Shown here piece after piece: positions 42,912 through 55,599 of a DNA stretch of 64,000 nt (the stretch's first letter is position 1; the number at the start of each line of letters is the position of its first letter). Both the position numbers and the translations under genes were made by a program. Source of the DNA: Lithospermum erythrorhizon (Eukaryota; Streptophyta; Magnoliopsida; Boraginales; Boraginaceae); assembly GCA_019722365.1 (NCBI GenBank), contig JADFUC010002369.1, forward strand, positions 160,231 to 224,230, in the 5' to 3' direction. The notes under the pieces were generated by a model. That model was not told where the DNA came from. It was given only the letters and a program-made list of their open reading frames with translations, and made no database searches.

Positions 42912-44116
42912 ATGGCTCAGGTGCAAATCCAAAGTGTAATATAATAATTATAAGTTTTCATTAGTCTCTTTATGCTTGCTTGACTAATTTATTTTCCTTC
43001 TTGTTTTTTGTGTTTCACATAGCAAAAGGTTGTGCTAAAGGTCTTAACCATGACTGATGAAAAGACTAAGCAAAAGGCAATTGAAGCTGCTGCTGATATA
43101 TATGGTATCACTCATCATCATCAAAAAAACAACCAAAATTATAAATATTTACATTTGTGATATTTTTCAGTTTTTTAATCTCATAAGTTACTATTTTGGT
43201 ACTCATTTATGTTCCAACTGTTATTTAATTGTGTTTTTAGTAATTCAACGACTTATAAATGAAAATCGATCATTGATTTATACATCTCCAATGCCTCTGA
43301 AGATATTCCCGCCTAAGCAGAATAACGGGGTAGGATAGTATGATCTATACAACCTTCTACCTGTGGTAACAAGAAGAAGCTTGTTTCCGAATTGACCCAA
43401 GAATAAAGTGCAAACACTATATACTAGTCCTCTCTTCCTAATTAATTGATCATGAGTACTTTATTAAGGTAATATTACTAATATATCCAAAAAGTACTTT
43501 ATTAAAAACCACTTTAGTTAATCATGATGAAAATAAAAAGTATTTCATTAAGGCACAAAAGTGGAAAGATCAAGATAAAGTTGTATTGAAATCTTATATG
43601 ATCAAGTAAAAATGAATGGGAGAATTTTGCTATCAAGTGGAATGGAGGGTGAGGGAGTACTTCACAGCATATAATAAGTGTAGCAAGTGTAATGAGCCGG
43701 TTTGATTTATTCCATTATATTCAAGAGCAAGAGTATCATATGACATGGAAACACAATCATTGATTTATATGTAAAATAATCGATTAGATCTTGTTAGTAT
43801 TTGCATTTATTTGGAGTTGATGATTTTGGAAAATAATGGAAGTGTGATGATGGATGGGATTACATATATAGGAGTTGATTCAATTGGTGCTGATCTCAAG
43901 GATCAAAAGCTAACAGTAATAGGAGAGATGGATGCTGTTGCAGTTGTAAAGAAATTGAAGAAAGTTGGCAAAGTTGATATCATATCAGTTGGACCAGCAA
44001 AGGAAGAGAAGAAAGAAGAAAAGAAAGAAGAGAAGAAGGAAGAAAAGAAAGAAGAACCCAAGGAAGAAAAGAAAGAGGAGAAACCAGCACAAGAGAAAAA
44101 AGAAGAAAAAAAGTGA
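42912..44116 (+). CDS. HMA-domain protein, HIPP-like but without metal or prenyl motifs
   Basis: Three exons: 42912-42920 (only MAQ), 43023-43104 and 43872-44116, giving 111 residues in one frame. The first about 68 residues form one heavy-metal-associated fold: QKVVLKVLTMTDEKTKQKA for strand and helix 1, VDSIGADLKDQKLTVIGEMD, then AVAVVKKLKKVGKVDIISVG. The usual metal-binding CxxC of this fold is absent; the corresponding loop reads LTMTDEK. The tail is a lysine/glutamate-rich stretch built on KKEE repeats and ends KEEKK without the CaaX box of isoprenylated members. This resembles the plant HMA group with degenerate sites, some of which are linked to plant-pathogen interactions; the role here is unknown. 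The second intron contains a SINE-like copy. Confidence 0.82.
43282..43397 (-). repeat. SINE-like insertion in HMA gene intron 2
   Basis: On the minus strand: 'ggtcaattcggaaacaagct', '...gttaccacaggtagaaggttgta', 'taccccgttattctgcttaggcggga', then 'aggcattggagatg'. Same family as the other copies in this window. Confidence 0.65.
43427..43665. repeat. Stowaway-like MITE remnant in HMA gene intron 2
   Basis: The left end reads 'tactagtcctctcttcctaa' and the right end 'ggagggtgagggagtact', loosely inverted and about 240 bases apart. Terminal similarity is weak, so this is tentative. Confidence 0.35.
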
Positions 44117-45694
44117 TGGATTGTTTCGCCTTCGTGTCATGGGACGACTTCTTGACTAGTCGAAACTCGTATATCCCTACTAAACATTGAACATGAAATG
44201 ATGGTACTGAGCCGCGTGCATTATGTTGTACGAAATCAATATAGGAACTCAATATCGGCTTGGCATTATGCTCTAGTATCGGCTCAACGTTATGTTTTAG
44301 TATCATATGTAAGCACCTTAAGATGGATGATCAATAAGAGGGACTATAGTTCATTCAATGGTGGCCAAACGTTTCAGATTTCTTAAAATTGGAATTTAAT
44401 CTGCAGATTTCTTCATATTCTTTTCTCATGAAGCCTGTTTTTCAAGTCAATCTGTTAAATCTTCTTCTGCAGCTAGTTTCCTTATCTTCATATTTGTTTA
44501 GTGTCCACAAGGAGTACATTGAAGTGAAATTCTCACAAAGCAGATGGCAAGACTCAAATCCGATCCTTGCTTCAATCTGTTGATGCACTTATCCTAGGCC
44601 AAGTGCTTCCAGATCACTTACCTTATTTTGGTATTTGATAGACTCCAGAGGACACTATTGTAGTTATTGTCCATTAGATGCTCATTGTTGTTTTCTCTCC
44701 AGGCTCCAAAGTTGATGAATGGGCTAGTAATTCTCAGATGGCTGAGGTTTATAAGTTTATTTTTGAAAATTTATTCTCAGTTCCAAGGTCTATACCTTAT
44801 TTGATAGACATAAAAGTATATTTATATTGTAACCACAAATCTATAACCCATTTATATGATTATTAAAAAATGGTTAGTGCTATTCATGTAATTATGTAAA
44901 CCATTTGTTATAGAGGTTGATTTATGTAACCCAGTATTGGAAATGCGAACTTACCAATTACCATCATATTTTATATCATACGTAGTATGTTGTGTGTCTA
45001 CCAAATAAGATGTAAGCCCTTGACCACTTGTCAAATTATTTTAAGAAGTCGAAGTACTAGTTTGACATTCAATAAAATTGATGCACCTGAAAATTATTAA
45101 CCCTTTAATAAATCCATAGGGCAATACATTAATTTTTTAACAGTCAATCCAAGAGCAAATTTGAAATGAAACGATAAATTTGATCCAGAAGAGTGGGAAG
45201 CCTATGCAGCAAGAAAATTGATTTAGAAAAGTTGTGCAACAAAACTAACATAAATATAGAGATGAAGATTGTGTGAACCTAGTAAAAATCCGCCAAACAC
45301 ATTCTTACACACATCCACGAATCTGATCAATTATCTTTCTTGTTTTGCCAAGAGACATAGATATATATTGACATAAAACATATACCTTCATTTTCTTTCT
45401 TCTTTAGCATGATGATACCATGAGTGCTTTAGGGCGTAGTCATGATATGCTTTTAGCTATACAATTACAACCCGTGTTTGCTAAATGTACGATTATGATG
45501 TTGGTGAATGGTGAACAATCATAAAACAAACTTGTAGTGCCCCAGTACAAAGGTATTTACATGGCGGCTAGCTTCTCGTGTAGGGGTCATTAGTCCATTC
45601 AGAGAACAATGAAGACGACGCATCATTTGGATCACATCATGGGAAATGATCATGCCACACTGATCTATAGGACATACACATGCATGGTTTTGAG
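44117..45694. other. Intergenic; possible coding remnant near 44400-44800
   Basis: The plus strand has 64- and 62-residue open stretches at 44389-44583 and 44678-44866 with mixed, protein-like composition (HKEYIEVKFSQSRWQDSN; GSKVDEWASNSQMAEVYKF). The second follows a 'ctccag' that could be a splice acceptor. I do not recognise a family and cannot join them, so I treat this as intergenic with a possible dead exon pair. Confidence 0.35.
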
Positions 45695-48600
45695 TTATCT
45701 CTCTACCTGTTCAGCTTGTATATTTTCAGACCTGAGAAGTCTTTCTGCCTCGTCGTTTGCTTCAGCTTGTAGCCTCCATTTCTGTGTTTTGTATTTTTAT
45801 CATAAACAACCATCTCCATAGACGAATATAGGCACTTTAAGAATCTATATCTTTGTAAAAACACTAAAACTTGGGGATGATATACCTCTTCCAGATCTTC
45901 CAGCTCCATAATTTGCTCTATCTGTTCAGCAATACTTTCCTGCATACACAAAATACAAAAAAACAAAGTAAAGTTCTCTGTCAAGTGTCAAGTGTGGAAG
46001 AAGCCAATCCAGATTCCAGACTATTTGTTTGCACATTTTACTGAGCTGCTCAAGCTCTACAAGAGAATAAAGTGCTCTGTGAAGGTGTCAAGTATGGAAG
46101 ATACTATAACTTCATCAAAGAGTTCAGCTTGAAAGTTTCAAAATTGTTTCATTGAAAGATGATAACCGACTACCTGGTCTAAATAGATGAACTCAGATAA
46201 TTAAATTGGAACAACAAATAACACCATACCGTGTCACTAGCTGCTTCAGCTGCAAGAACATCCGAGTCCATCTCCACCTCAATTTCTATCATTGAAGATA
46301 TCTAGGAAACCAGCATCAATTTTGATTTAAAAAATGTTTGCTAGGTGCATACTCATTGACAGGTATAGTGCAATAATAACTTACTCGTGCATAGCTTTCA
46401 ATTAGTTCAATTCTTCTATGAAGGGAATTTTCCAAGCTTTCTCTCACTTTTCTTATTCTACTCCTTCGAGCACTAAAATCAAGAAATGGAACAATATAAC
46501 AATCTTGGCAGAAGAGCTATCCTGTTCAGATGCAAAATAATCATACAATTAAGAAATTGAGCATTAAAAAGCATCCAACGATTACCGGTAAGAAGGCTCT
46601 CCTACAGCAACAATTTTGTTCTCGAGCTGGCACATGCGCGCCAACATCCAGATCTACGAAGATTCGAAAAGATGAGAATGATAGAATGTAGGAAAATAAT
46701 AGTGATTCTAAGAGATATAAACAAATTTAAGAGACCTGTAAACTCTACCAAATAAAAAAGCTGAATTTTACTTTTTTTAATTGCCAAATGATGTAAAATT
46801 GTATTTAAAGACGAGCATTGCATCAAATATCACAAATAACGTGTTACCTCATTCTCTGCTGCTGCTTTCAACTGTTTAATGCGGAACTGAAGAATGTCAT
46901 ACTGGGATAAAAGTTGTTGTCTAGTAGCAACTGTATCCACTAATCTTGCAGGAAGCTTAAACAGAAACAATATATGTGAAAATCTGCAGAGGAAGATGAC
47001 ATTTATATGCTTTTAAAATATTATGATTTAATGATGGCCTTTTTTTATTATCCAAGTTCTCATCATAATAATGGGCCATATTTTCCTATAAGGTAGAACC
47101 ACCATATCGAGCAAATAGAGATAACCAGAAGGAAGAGAAAAAATTGTGTCATATGATCGAGTCACGCTGAGTATAAGATATACCTTATTGAACCGAGGAA
47201 GAACCAGACTATTGAAAGTTGCTCCAACAACAACTGAAGAAACGGCAGTTACAGAAATGAGTTGTGGCAAGTCAGGATTTATGATTCCTGAAGCAACATC
47301 CCCCGTAGCAAAAATCAGAAGAAGAGGAAAAAGGATAGATGGGTTCAATAAGGATGTTTGTCTATCTTTAGCAGGTGCTCTGAGTAATGCTGATTCTCGA
47401 CCATCCGTGTGATTTGTCAGGTACATGGGCTCTCCAGGGTAGAAATTGGGGTCCTTTGGACTAAACTTTAAAGGGCCCACCTCTCTATACACATTTGTTG
47501 GAGCTGCAAGAGCAATGGTCACTCTTTCTCCTTCTTGTGCAGGAAGATCCACTGTTTCAGTTGCAAACCTATGTGTCCTTGCCACCCCAGATGGTGTTTC
47601 CACCTGAAAATCATCCAGATGAATCTTTCAATAACATGCCCCAATGCCTATAAAGAGGCTCTTGCCTAAGCAGGGTAACGGGGGGTCGGATATTGCATAA
47701 ACTTACCCCTGTAATAACAGGGAGGTTTTTTTCCGATAAGAGCCTCAATGAAAAAATAAATAAACAATCTTGTTTGAAGAGAAGTACCACTATTGAATGA
47801 ACAGCAGCTGGAATGTTTTGCTTCACTATTTGCAAAAATCTTAGTCCTCTTCTCCATGCTGGAATATTCATGCTGCGATCGGCAGGAGGATATCCTTAGC
47901 AAAAGTGAATATCCCAGGATCAACACCATACACAAACAAGACCAATGTAAACAGAGGAGTGCGAAGAATTTGAAGAGAGAAAGACCAACCTAATTTCCTC
48001 TGACTCTATTCTGTAGATGTTTCCAGAAAAAAGTTCATACTTAAAGCGACACTTGGAACAAGAGACAACCTGCAGAATCAGCACAGTAAAAATCCGAGTA
48101 GAACAAAAAACTGTTATATGATCGAAAGAATGATAAAAATTATCTTAAAGTTGACATAATAGGTAAACTCCAACCACAAATGAAAGAAACCACTATGTCG
48201 AACATCATAATGAATCCGTTAGAACCACAAGAACTTCTTCTAAAAAGGAGAATTATCTCTACAGACAAAAATGGGGGTGATGCCCTCCCTCCCCTGAAGA
48301 AAAATTGATGCCCTCCCTCCCTTGAAGAAAAATTAACCTACCAATCAATTTTAAAGTTCTCATCCCTGTCTAATTGTACCAGTTTCATGGTACAATTGAA
48401 ACACATTGGGGTCATTCCCTTTTGTGAATTTGGCTATCCAAGCAACCACCCTACAGGACTTCCCAAGTAGATTCCTCTGTGAATCTGTTGCTTATATATA
48501 ATGATGAATAACCTTTGGAACTCATGTACACAACATGCAATTAGCATATTAGCAATAAATGTGCATGCCTGAATACCATGTTGAGGCTGAGCAACAGCAA

Positions 48601-50830
48601 CAGCAACCTTGCAACTTGGACACTTTATTACCTTTCCAAAAGAAACCTGCGTAAATGCCCGTAGCTATTACAGAACTGAATGTACTCCCTAACTAAAAGC
48701 CAATAGTTTGATCTTACTTGCTTCCATAAAAAAAATTAAAACCCTTTATGACAGATCTGAAGACCCATGCTCAAACGTGCTTTGGCATTTTCAATTTGCC
48801 CACATGCAGCAAGATAAGAGATACTTAAATATGTGCAATCAACATTTTCATTAAGTTGGTACATTAAGATGGTTCAACAATTTTCCACAAGTCAATAATT
48901 CTGCAGTGGACGGTGGTATGCAGTAATATGTTCAGTCTTAAAGAAAAAATATAGGTACACTCAATCAAATCAAGGCAACTCGATATTTCAATAAATTTCA
49001 TTTAGCAGGATGAAATCGAGTTGATGTATTTCTGCTTACATCGATTAAATAATATTTAACTTAAACCATCCATCGTATAAAAGGACCTAAACACGCATTG
49101 ATTGTGGAAATGAATATGAGATCATTTATAAGTTCTTATGATATTCCTGCTACTAGCAATTGGTTTCAGGCCATTTCACCTGATAACAAATGGTATTATT
49201 GGCCATTTTTCCTAATACAAGTTGGTTCTAGAGTAACTTTTAACATGGTATTACATCCAAACACCGAAAACTGGGTTCCGGAGGGGGTATGAGAGGCGAA
49301 CATCACACTCATACCTCTTCGCCAGGAGATGCCCCAACTCGGCAAACATATCCAATGATTTTGATGGCATCTGAAACTCTCAAAGACGCTGCAAGACCCT
49401 GGGCCAACAATTTGTAGGTCTGTACATCAGGCCTCGACCATCTCCATCTCTCAATCACCTGATCCTTGTCACCACCAACTGCCCCCTCTAAGCATGAGAA
49501 ACTTTCAAACATTTATAAAAAATGGATACAGTAACTAGTTGTGGTAGTTAAAGAGATATACTTACAGTAGAGGTAACTAATCTTCACCACCAAAAAATAT
49601 TCATATCCTTTCCATATCCTATGGAATAAAATATTTTATATTCTTGGATAGAGTGGAACAAATCGAAATGGCTCATTACACTACCTACTCTACTTTCTAT
49701 CGTGAAGTAGTAGGTAGTCTTTCTACTTCATACTGGGTCAATCTGAAAACAACCTATATGTCATTACTATTAAGGTTACGTACTATTTAAGCCCCTTACC
49801 CCAACAGCTTACCAGCTTAGACGAGAGCCTCTATAGAAACATTGAACATGTTAGTGTACCTCAAACATATCCACGTGTGAATTTTGGTAGTAAAAGTAAC
49901 AAACTTTAGGCCCCAATCGACCCACACATCTTTAATTTGAATAAAAACTACCATATCATTTCCCATATCCTATGAAGTCAATGATTTCATATTCTCTAGC
50001 TCTTGGATATAATTGAACAAATCAAAATGGCTCATCACACTACCTGCTTCTTCTTATCTATTGTGCTTCTTATCTATTGTGAAGCAGTAGATAGTATTGG
50101 GTCAATTCGGAAACATCTTGCTTACTATCCGACATTCCGACCCCCTTATCGGGATGAGGGTATTGGACAATGTTAATGAAAAAGAAACTAGCATGTCAAT
50201 AAAAGTTGAGTAAAAAAGAAAGGAAAAGTGATATATACCAGGATCAAAAGTGGAGGAGCGCATAGAGGAGAAAACAGAGAGTGCCAAGTCAGCATTTTTA
50301 CGATCAAGAGCTGCAGCAATAATCAACTCACAATCCCAACTGCTCAAAATCCCACTACTCATCTTGGTTTTGTCCACAATCATCTCCAACACTTGATTTG
50401 CATCTTTTGCTGCTGAAACTTCACTCAGTAATCTTCCATCCAACAACTCAGACCGAAAGCTACAAGAAGATGAACGTTCAGTTTGTCGGTATGAATAAAT
50501 AAGAGGTAATCATTACAATTTAAGACTAGAAATGAAATTTTATTGGGAGAAAAGTATAAAGACAATGAAAAATGATCATTTTTTTTTTTATCAAAATAAA
50601 ATAATAAAATATTTTGAGAAGTAGTACGAGTAGGTTTTGTTGGGTTGAGTTTGTTGGGCAAGTTCATTGTTGCTGTTTGAAGCTGTAGATGTTGATAGAT
50701 GGTAGGTTTTGTTGGGTTGTTTAAAAGGAAATGGTATGTTGAAGAAGTTGGTATTGGTAAATTTGGAGTAATGAGTGTTGAAGGGAAGAGGGGAGGGGAG
50801 GGGAGAAGGGAATAGCAAGAAAAGTGTCAT
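45695..50830 (-). CDS. Probable plastid membrane protein: helical repeats, zinc ribbon, TM segments, coiled coil
   Basis: Thirteen exons, minus strand: 50830-50628, 50459-50239, 49487-49315, 48646-48569, 48069-47990, 47872-47788, 47603-47184, 46955-46848, 46653-46586, 46472-46385, 46301-46230, 45939-45886 and 45781-45695; 578 residues, continuous frame. The N-terminus (rich in S, T, P, F, N) looks like a transit peptide. Residues about 70-195 resemble PPR-like helical pairs (LALSVFSSMRSSTFDP; DVQTYKLLAQGLAA). A zinc ribbon follows with CPSC near 208 and CSKC near 229. A soluble part (VETPSGVARTHRFATETVDL) precedes two hydrophobic stretches near 366-385 and 394-414, then a charged coiled coil to the end. 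I do not recognise a named gene. Intron 4 has a GC donor; introns 2 and 6 carry SINE-like copies. Confidence 0.85.
47637..47735 (-). repeat. SINE-like insertion in intron 6 of the plastid-protein gene
   Basis: On the minus strand: 'cggaaaaaaacctccctgtt', 'attacaggggtaag', 'atccgaccccccgttaccct', 'gagcctctttataggcattg'. The order and words match the other copies in the window. Confidence 0.7.
49595..50170 (+). repeat. Duplicated ~270-bp unit in intron 2, each with a SINE-like tail
   Basis: Unit 1 (about 49595-49860) and unit 2 (about 49925-50170) share 'catatcctatg', '...ctcttggata..', 'ggaacaaatc.aaatggctca', '..cacactacct', 'gtgaagcagtagatagt' and 'gggtcaatt.ggaaac', then diverged 'ccgacccc...cttat' words. 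Either a segment was duplicated or two copies of one element inserted side by side. The shared unit reaches beyond the usual SINE words, so a full-length family member about 270 bases long is possible. Confidence 0.65.
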
Positions 50831-51201
50831 AATCAATAAATTTTGATAAGGATTCTTGTATGGTTAAAGCAAGGCCATGGACACATAGATTAAGGGGCAG
50901 GAGATGAGGAATGAGAGGATGGGATTATGGAAACAAGATATCAATAGAGAAGTGGGAATTTAGATAGCATAGACATAATCGAATGTTTTATTTGGTTGAG
51001 AAAGCAACATTTTATTCGATCAAAAGATTCGAATCTTATTATAAAGTAAGCAAGAGATTTGATAGCTTATCAGAATACTTTCTCCGCTTATTTTTGGCTA
51101 TTTTTCAATCATTTACACATAAATTCAAGAATAAAAAGTTATACTGAAACGTAAAACGACAATTAATTTAAACTATATTATCGACGGTGAAAAGAGAGCT
51201 A
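50831..51201. other. Intergenic, promoter side of the plastid-protein gene
   Basis: No further gene; this holds the leader and promoter of the minus-strand gene and the 3' flank of the tRNA gene. I see no clear TATA box. Confidence 0.4.
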
Positions 51202-51274
51202 TGGAGATGCGGGGAATCGAACCCCGTGCCTCTCGCATGCGAAGCGAGCGCTCTACCATATGAGCTACATCCCC
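51202..51274 (-). tRNA. tRNA-Ala (anticodon CGC)
   Basis: A 73-base cloverleaf on the minus strand. The acceptor stem GGGGATG pairs with CATCTCC with a G3:U70 wobble, the alanine identity element. The D arm and internal A box read TAGCTCATATGG. The anticodon stem CTCGC/GCGAG holds loop TTCGCAT, so the anticodon is CGC. The T arm with B box is GGTTCGATTCC, discriminator base A. No intron. It stands alone between a protein gene and a copia element. Confidence 0.96.
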
Positions 51275-51788
51275 AACTTGTTAGTTACAATTACTAGATA
51301 TTATTAGATATTTGTGTTCTCTTTCTTCCGTAAAGTCCACTTACATTTGATTTAATTTGACTTTATTTATTCCGTATTTATTTTGAACTTGAATATTGTG
51401 AATGTGTTATTTATTTTGTGAATAACATTTTCAATATACTTTATTATAGTATTAACATGATAATTTTAATTCAATTCAAACTTATATACACCAATTAAGA
51501 CTCCTAAAATTGTTAATTTTAAGATATTGAAAAAAACAAATTAATTGAACGATCTTTCAAAAAATAGAACCTAATCATCAATTAATGAAATGTAAAAATA
51601 AAAACCCTACCATTATTGAACATATATTAATATTCATGAGTCATGACTAATTTATTTGTTGAAATTATATGACTAATTATTAGAATACATTTGATTAATG
51701 GGAAGACTTTTTGAGTGCAAGAAATGCCAGTTCCAATTTCCAAACATCAATGGCAATGATGGATTGAACAATCAGAATACTTTTCACT
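51275..51788. other. Intergenic between tRNA gene and copia element
   Basis: AT-rich; a decayed MITE-like end ('ctttcttccgtaaagtccac') lies near 51321. The last bases, tcact (51784-51788), form the copia target duplication. Confidence 0.4.
51784..51788. repeat. Left 5-bp target site duplication of the copia element
   Basis: TCACT immediately precedes the LTR start TGTTATGG and matches 57408-57412 immediately after the other LTR. Confidence 0.7.
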
Positions 51789-52036
51789 TGTTATGGAAAT
51801 ATTAGAGAATAGGATGTCTCATTAACCAAGCCTCATACTCAAAAAAATTAACGATTCTGATAAGAATCAATTGTGCCATTTATTTATCGTTTACTAATAT
51901 CTTATTATCAGATTCTAGTTCTTATAAATAGACAAAATTAATAGTTGTATTCTATACAATTCTAAAAGAATAAAATCATCCTCATTATCTCTCTCTTATC
52001 GGCTCATTTATATTGCTCTTAGTTATATTCATAACA
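51789..52036 (+). repeat. 5' LTR of the copia element
   Basis: Runs from TGTTATGG to CATAACA. It aligns with 57162-57407: both contain 'aaatatta', '.ttcattaac', 'aataaaatcatcctcattat' and 'ttagttatattcata'. A 'tataaata' TATA-like word lies at about 51925. Confidence 0.75.
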
Positions 52037-55000
52037 CGGTTAGCACTCCATCAAGCTTCCTCTTAACCGAGGTAATTTTATTTCAACTTCAATATTTATT
52101 TATTAAAGATTTTTCGATATTAATATTATGTTTCAATCTTCAAAAAATATGTTAGCATACCACTATTTATACTTTTACCGAGACTCATTGAAATATATTA
52201 TTATTGATTATTGTGAGAGAAAATAATTTGGATGTAACAATGATGTATATTTAAGAGTAAACTAAATCATTTGGGTACGGAGTATAATATAATTGTTCAT
52301 CCTCTGATTGATTATTCTTATTCTTAAAATAGTATAATATAATATGAACCGGCCATATCCGATAATCAGGTCAAAGGTTTTTAAAATTTAAGAATATTTT
52401 GTTCTGGATTATGTTTGTTTTGATTTTACCTAATATATATGCATCATTATTATTGCACGATATAGAATAATTATTTATTTCATTTCTGATCTCTTAAATT
52501 AATGTAATTTAATAGAATATAAATGATCAAATTATTGAAAATTGAGAGTTTAATTTTATTAAAATTTGAGATCTTAAATTACAATGATCAGACTGATTAT
52601 TTTGGTGCTATAACTATTGATGCCCCATTTGGGCTATCTCTGCTTTTTACTTTCGAACCGTATTTAACCTTAATAATGTCATATAATATAAAGACTTACT
52701 ATAATCATAACTACTCTATAACATTTGATTACGCATCCAAAGATAAATAAGATTTTGTTATCACTAGTAGTCCGGAAGACTAGTTCATAGGATTAAAGAC
52801 TTAAAATTGATGGACAAATAAATTAAGGATTTTTTTTAATATTCTAAAAAAATTCTATGTGTGGAATGCCCTCACTGCTTTTTGTAACATGGTGGATTGA
52901 CTTATATGACCTGAAGACTCATATATAATTTGAAGTATACATATTTCATTACATGAATTGAATTTCATGATTACATATGATTTCTTCAAGGCCCAAAAAG
53001 CATTTTACATAAATGAAATTGCTGAGATGCCGGCATTTGAGGTAGTAAAATTAGCTTGTAAGAGTTAAAGATAATGAGTCCCTAAAGCGAACAAATTTAT
53101 ATGAAAGATGTATCATGCCTCTAGTGAATGATGAATTGAATCATTATACATCATATGCTATCTTGGAGCATGGATAATTTACTTCACACAAATATTTTCT
53201 TACATGTCGTATAAAGTTGCTAGTCTTGCTCGTGGTATTTCTATTACCCATGATTTCACAAAGTAACAATAAAGGATAATCATTACATCCCTGAATGGTG
53301 ACTATTGACATATACATATTGATTATCGATCTATATATCTGCAAAGTGCGATATTGTTTCCCTCAAGAAACACATATTCATATGAAAGATTTAGTAAAGA
53401 AAGACTATATGTCTAGGCTAGCTCCGATTGACGCTGGTGGATTATACATGTCTAGGCTAGTTCGACTAAGGAAAGATTTGGTACTTAAGCAACTTTGTGG
53501 CACACCCTATCTTTCCCTGAACTTCTTACCCGTGTATGATTTTCAATATCCAATAGAATTGCCAATTTAACAACATGGGATAAAGGAGAAACATCTTTGC
53601 TAATAATGCGAATTGATTGAAAGCCTGGAAGAGCAAACATATTGTTAAATCCATATTTCATACATATGAAAAACTAGCAATATATCATTAAAGTGACTAG
53701 AATTAGTTCCGGAAGAGCTAATATTTTTCAATAATGTAACAAAAGTATTGAGAAACTGTAAGAGTTAATATTTGTCAAAAGTGAAGCAAAGTCAATCACG
53801 GTTCTGTAATAGTTAAAATATTGTTACTAAGTAACATATATGTATTATTAAAATACGCTTCTATCAAACAAGAAGTTTGATTATTAAGAAATGGGTTAGA
53901 CCATCCCGGATGAGTTATGATACTCTAAATAATGACTGGAAATTTGATTAGAGACTCCACAAAGAGTCAACAAATTATTGAGTTTAAAGACTTTATGTGA
54001 GATACATGTTGTAAACTCTCAAGAGACAAATAAAGCATGTCAATTACATGCACATCACAATTGATCATTAAGAAATATTATTACATGTAGTGTCACTTGT
54101 TCGCATCAAGCCAAATTATCATAGAACTCCCCCAATATAATCGTCTGGGTCGTAAACCAAATATTTTACCTTCAATATACGTATCGAGTATTACTGTAAG
54201 AGTATGCACAAATGTTGATTTTTGAATACTTATTATACCCAAAGGTATATACATCTATATACTATTATAAATTCAAAGGTATGTGACTAAAGTAATGGAA
54301 ACATCTATAGAAATCAAGTAAGTTCTTATCATGATGTATCAATGTTTTCAACATCGGTGTATAGTAATATACAACCGAAAAAATGTAATATCTTGAAATG
54401 AAATATCCTACGCCATTATACAACCGAAAATAGAATATCTGAAATGAAATATCCTTACGCTTATACGATCCTCAAGATGAATAAATATGAACTCGGGTTC
54501 GAGAGAAGTTCAAGAGATAATATGAATGGGCTTCAAGTGGATAATATGAACCGGTTCACTATCATAAAATATCCGAATTCTCAAGATAGTATTGAAATTA
54601 TATACTAGCTTGTAAACACTCAAAATAGAGTGGAGTTCCTAAGAACCATTGTAGGTCAAATAGTTCCACCATCCAAATTCTAAAAGAAGAATATTTAAAG
54701 ATGGTCTATAAGATGATTACTTCCAGAAGAAATAGATGAATAATATATCTCATGAATATGTTAAAAATATAATAAATGTCTGGAAGACATCTACATACTG
54801 AAATTCATGAATGCAAATGCAGATCTCAATTATCATGAATATGGTGAAACTATAATGAAAAAGATTATCGACAATGAATATCGAACATAATGAAGAGTTG
54901 TATATGATGGAAAATAATATGAGGATCATAAGTCTATCTCCTGAGGCAGAAATACGTTTTACGAATTCAACAAAAGACGCAATCAAGAGGCAAGGAAACT

Positions 55001-55599
55001 CACTCATGATGTAAGTGGGAGAAATTAGATTTGAAGTCTAATGAAGACGATACTAGCGCAAGATGTATTATTATCGTGGAGAATAAAATGACATACGATT
55101 TGTCTTATACCCAAAAGCACTAAACGAAAGTTATAAGGCGATGCATACACCTTTGATAGAGTGTATCAAAAATAATATATGTTTGGTAGCAACAAATATA
55201 GCAACCTTCTTTGATATGCATACTTGATTTATGATATAACATGTTAAGAAATGAGTATATGACATGTATACATATTTATAATGTTGGAAGCACATATAAA
55301 GATTTATGATGCTAGAACCACATATAAGGATTTATGATGCCAAGTACACAAATTTATATTCCAATCCAACTCACTCGAAAGTTAAGATGGTAAATATTTG
55401 AATATATTTAAAGTCATCCGTACATGGATTACAAAGTCTGAATCGCATTATTAAATATTTCATTTGCATTTATATATTGCATGAATATACAAGTCTATCG
55501 ATAGAGTGTCATACATATTTAAGTTTGACTATATTATGTCTTATGTGATTATATGATTTATTTATTTGCTTATTATGTGACATGAAATATTTGAATTAT

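Noticed and set aside
43980..44306. 108-residue minus-strand open frame with repeated leucine/serine
   Set aside because: Antisense of the KKEE repeat region of the HMA gene.
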